A DNA stretch of 8,519 bases from Chloroflexota bacterium. Lineage in GTDB: Bacteria > Chloroflexota > Anaerolineae > Promineifilales > Promineifilaceae. Each line of letters starts with the position of its first letter. Positions within the stretch are counted from its first letter, which is position 1. The notes beneath the pieces were generated by a model. The model worked only from the letters and a program-made list of their open reading frames with translations. It was not told the DNA's origin and made no database searches. A program made the position numbers and the translations under genes. Below, in pieces: positions 5,886 through 8,519 of the stretch. Where the stretch lies: NCBI GenBank assembly GCA_003519205.1, contig DOXE01000142.1, positions 1-8,519 on the forward strand, read 5' to 3'.

Positions 5886-8144
5886 TTACTGGAATCCACT
5901 CCCATGGGCACGTAATATCTCGACCACCCGGCCTGGCGTCAACGGTATCTCATCGAACCATACCCCAGTTGCATCGTACAAGGCCGCCGTCACGGCCGGG
6001 GCATATGGGATAAAAGGCATTTCCGCCATTCCCCGGGCACCCCAAGGACCCCTCGGGTCTGCCTCTTCCAAGATGACTGAATCCACGCGCGCTGGTATAT
6101 CTAATATCCCAGGAATCAGATAGGTGCTCAATCTTGGATTGAGGATCCGGCCATCCTGTATCTGCAGATTCTCGGTGACGGCGTAGCCATGAGCCTGAAC
6201 AACGCCACCCTCGATCTGGCCTTCGATGGCTTGTGGGTTGAGAGCTTTACCTACGTCATCGGCGCAAACAACCCGCTCGGTGTAAATATGGCCGGTCTCG
6301 ATATCTACTGCTATTTCAACGACCTCGGCTACATAGCCATAACTGATGTTAGGATCGCAAGCGCCTGTCTCAACATCATAGGCAGTCGTGCGCGGTGGTT
6401 CATAACGATAATGCCCCTCGGCCGGGCGATCTTCATCTCTCCAGGCTTCTAACGCTCTTTCGGCCGCACCTCGTATCGCATTTCCAGCCATAAAGGTCAT
6501 GCGAGAAGCCGAGACCGAGCCGGAATCGCCGGAAGTTGCCGTGTCTGAGGCCACTACTTCCACCAATTCGACAGATATACCAAGTGCCTCGGCCACCATT
6601 TGCCGAAAGACTGTATGCGCCCCCTGTCCAACGTCTGCACCTGCATGATACAAAACTGCCTGGGCGATCTCAGCGCCACCATACAATTTGATAGTCGCCT
6701 CACACCGTTCTGGAAAACCAAACGAGAAACCGACGTTCTTGAAAGCACAGGCAAAACCTCGACCGCGTCTCAGGTTTTTTGAATCTGGTGGTAGGGTCTT
6801 GAAGCTCTGGAAATCCGGCGGTCCATCTTCCCCTTGACCTGTGTAGTTTTGGCGACCCCAATCACCCCCCCAGTTGGCAGATTCGGCACACTGTTCGATA
6901 ACCTGGGGCATAGTGACACCCTTAGGGAAAGGTGTCTGTGTGACTGAGAGAACGCCATCGCGCAAAACGTTCTTGAGCCTTAATTCGACTGGATCCATGT
7001 CGAGGGCAACGGCCAGCTTATTCATCTGGTTTTCGGCTGCAAATGCACCCTGTGGACCACCAAAGCCCCGAAATGCTCCCCCCGGCACATTGTTGGTGTA
7101 GACGGCATAGCTATCGATTTTGGCATTGGGGACAGCATAAGGGCCACTCACCATTAAGTGGGCGTTGCCCAATACTTTGTTACTGGTGTAATTATAGGCG
7201 CCAGCATCAAGGATGAGCTCAGTTTCGACGGCCATGAGCAAACCATCCTTTGTCGCTCCCCACTTGGTGTGGATGATTCCTTGGTGTCTTTTGTGATGGC
7301 CTATGATGCTTTCTTCCCGGGACCAGATGGTCCTTACTGGCCTATTGATACCCTTCTCATGCAATCGTTTGGTGGCCAGCGCCAAAACAATCTGCAGGGA
7401 CATATCTTCCCGGCCGCCAAAGGCCCCACCAATGGCCGTGTATTTCACCCGCACTTGTTCAGGTGGTATGTTTAAGGCGTGGGCGATCTGTTCCTGATCC
7501 TCATGGGTCCATTGACCGGCAATTTCGACTGTGATCCGGCCCTCTTCGTCGATGTAGCCTACGGCAGCTTCGGGCTGCAAGAAAGCATGTTCCTGGTTAG
7601 GTAAACGATAGGTTCCTTCCACGATCACGTCGGCCGTGGCCCAGCCATCATCCATGTCTCCTTTTCGGATCTTAAAATGGTCGCGGATATTGGTGCCATG
7701 CCCGGGATGGAGAATCGTGTCATCATCCATTGCGGCGACTGGGTCGGAAATGACCGGCAATTCCTCCCATTCGATTTTAATGAGTTGTAGCGCTTTCTCG
7801 GCCGCTTCGAGGGTTTCGGCCACGATGACGGCAACTTGATCCCCTTCCCATAAGCTTATGTCGCTGTAAGGCATGTTACTGCCTGGGCCAACCAAGACGG
7901 GCTGATCAAATACGGTCAACCCATATTCATTTACGGGGACATCTTTAGCGGTTAGGATTAATACAACTCCCTGAACAGCCTCCGCTTCGCCGGTGTCGAT
8001 ACTCACCATGCGAGCATGAGGTTGATCGCTGAACATCACAAGGGCCTGAAGAAAATTGTCTAATATCAGATCACCCGGGAACTGGGCTTCACCCGTCACC
8101 TTGCTGGGAGCATCAATTTTGTATTCTGATTTTCCAATGGTCAT
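5886..8144 (-). CDS. Xanthine dehydrogenase / aldehyde oxidase family molybdopterin-binding subunit (large subunit)
   Basis: 752 residues, the usual size of a stand-alone molybdenum subunit. The N-terminal a/b hammerhead domain (about 10-130: [35 protein letters not shown]) precedes the two molybdopterin-binding domains. Landmarks: Gln211 (family glutamine near Mo), GGAFGGRED at 239-247, [11 protein letters not shown] at 356-366, and [17 protein letters not shown], in which Glu708 matches the catalytic Glu that activates the Mo-bound water. The AYRCSFR loop of form I CO dehydrogenase is absent. Glu246 sits where bovine xanthine oxidoreductase has Glu802, favouring a purine- or N-heterocycle-type hydroxylase, but the position equivalent to bovine Arg880 appears to be Asn327, so xanthine itself is uncertain. 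No signal peptide is evident, so it is likely cytosolic. It overlaps the [2Fe-2S] subunit gene by four bases (8141-8144), with AGAGG at 8153-8157 before the start. Confidence 0.93.
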   Translation of the reverse strand: MTIGKSEYKIDAPSKVTGEAQFPGDLILDNFLQALVMFSDQPHARMVSIDTGEAEAVQGVVLILTAKDVPVNEYGLTVFDQPVLVGPGSNMPYSDISLWEGDQVAVIVAETLEAAEKALQLIKIEWEELPVISDPVAAMDDDTILHPGHGTNIRDHFKIRKGDMDDGWATADVIVEGTYRLPNQEHAFLQPEAAVGYIDEEGRITVEIAGQWTHEDQEQIAHALNIPPEQVRVKYTAIGGAFGGREDMSLQIVLALATKRLHEKGINRPVRTIWSREESIIGHHKRHQGIIHTKWGATKDGLLMAVETELILDAGAYNYTSNKVLGNAHLMVSGPYAVPNAKIDSYAVYTNNVPGGAFRGFGGPQGAFAAENQMNKLAVALDMDPVELRLKNVLRDGVLSVTQTPFPKGVTMPQVIEQCAESANWGGDWGRQNYTGQGEDGPPDFQSFKTLPPDSKNLRRGRGFACAFKNVGFSFGFPERCEATIKLYGGAEIAQAVLYHAGADVGQGAHTVFRQMVAEALGISVELVEVVASDTATSGDSGSVSASRMTFMAGNAIRGAAERALEAWRDEDRPAEGHYRYEPPRTTAYDVETGACDPNISYGYVAEVVEIAVDIETGHIYTERVVCADDVGKALNPQAIEGQIEGGVVQAHGYAVTENLQIQDGRILNPRLSTYLIPGILDIPARVDSVILEEADPRGPWGARGMAEMPFIPYAPAVTAALYDATGVWFDEIPLTPGRVVEILRAHGSGFQ

Positions 8145-8519
8145 CGGTTATTCCTCTCGCGGGCTACTTTTTCTACCGCATCGATTATCTTGTAATACCC
8201 TGTACACCGGCACAGGTTTCCACTGAACGCCTGGGTTATCTGATCCCTTGATGGATGATGATATTCGTCAAGTAGTTTAGCACCGGACATCAGAAAGCCA
8301 GGGATACAGTAGCCACATTGCACGGCGCCTGTTTCAATGAAGGCTTGTTGTAAAGGGTGTAACTGGTTTATCTGGTCGTCGCGAAGACCCTCGATGGTTG
8401 TAATTTCGGCGCCATGAGCCCGGCAAGCGGGAACGAGACAGGCCATGACGGCCATGCCGTCGAGAAAAACTGTACACGCCCCGCATTCGCCCTCTGCACA
8501 GCCCTCTTTAGTGCCGGTA
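8141..8519 (-). CDS. [2Fe-2S] ferredoxin-type small subunit of molybdenum hydroxylase (5' truncated by window)
   Basis: The frame is open to the window edge; 125 residues are visible and roughly 35 N-terminal residues (with the start codon) should lie beyond it. The plant-type ferredoxin cluster reads [16 protein letters not shown] followed by MAC (C-x4-C-x2-C-x11-C), and the four-helix domain cluster reads VQCGYC and later NLCRCTGYY (C-x2-C-x31-C-x-C). All eight cysteines are present, so both clusters should assemble. In this family the subunit passes electrons from the molybdenum centre to an FAD subunit or another acceptor. An internal ATG at 8453-8455 is not the start, because the first cluster lies upstream of it. 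The stop overlaps the start of the large subunit (ATGA), so the two are translationally coupled. No FAD-subunit gene lies downstream; it may be upstream outside the window or elsewhere. Confidence 0.94.
   Translation of the reverse strand, partial: TGTKEGCAEGECGACTVFLDGMAVMACLVPACRAHGAEITTIEGLRDDQINQLHPLQQAFIETGAVQCGYCIPGFLMSGAKLLDEYHHPSRDQITQAFSGNLCRCTGYYKIIDAVEKVARERNNR

Noticed and set aside
5872..7497. Several 60-105 codon open frames on the + strand across the molybdenum hydroxylase gene
   Set aside because: They are antisense to a 752-residue gene with clear family motifs, lack recognisable domains and ribosome sites, and are expected by-products of its codon use.
5886..8144. Form I carbon monoxide dehydrogenase large subunit (CoxL)
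   Set aside because: The diagnostic AYRCSFR loop is absent; the equivalent region reads [10 protein letters not shown] as in xanthine dehydrogenase/aldehyde oxidase-type enzymes.

Overview
The window is a gene-dense piece of a bacterial chromosome with no RNA genes, insertion sequences or CRISPR array that I can see. The gene style (Pst operon with two adjacent pstB genes, a head-GIN/DUF2807 lipoprotein with a classical lipobox, a molybdenum hydroxylase, moderate base composition, good Shine-Dalgarno sites) suggests an environmental bacterium. The lipoprotein resembles those I know from Chloroflexota (Anaerolineae-like), but that placement is inference and should be held loosely.

Left part (1-2587, + strand): the 3' end of pstC, then pstA, then two consecutive pstB-type ATPase genes. 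The first three are translationally coupled (4-base and 7-base overlaps); the second pstB follows after 44 bases. Together they encode the membrane permease pair and ATPase part of a high-affinity phosphate importer; pstS presumably lies to the left, and no phoU follows. The most striking observation is here. The first PstB has lost the Q-loop glutamine, the Walker B catalytic glutamate and a Walker A glycine but keeps a perfect LSGGQ signature. The second keeps all those residues but has a broken signature (LNPGQ). In a head-to-tail dimer these defects are complementary: a heterodimer has one fully consensus ATP site and one degenerate site, as in asymmetric ABC exporters. The standard Pst ATPase is a homodimer.

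Middle part (2612-5703): a minus-strand lipoprotein gene with a ladder of Gly-Ser-Gly turns converges on pstB2. Divergent from it, an apparent two-gene + strand unit encodes a fold-type I PLP aminotransferase and a proline-racemase-superfamily enzyme with Ser in place of the first catalytic Cys (hydroxyproline epimerase/dehydratase type). This suggests amino- or imino-acid catabolism.

Right part (5886-8519, - strand): a molybdenum hydroxylase operon read leftwards, with a [2Fe-2S] subunit gene (cut by the window edge) overlapping by 4 bases the large molybdopterin-binding subunit gene. No FAD subunit is inside the window. The 182-base gap between this operon and the converging racemase-family gene holds a cluster of small inverted repeats, probably a shared 3' region.
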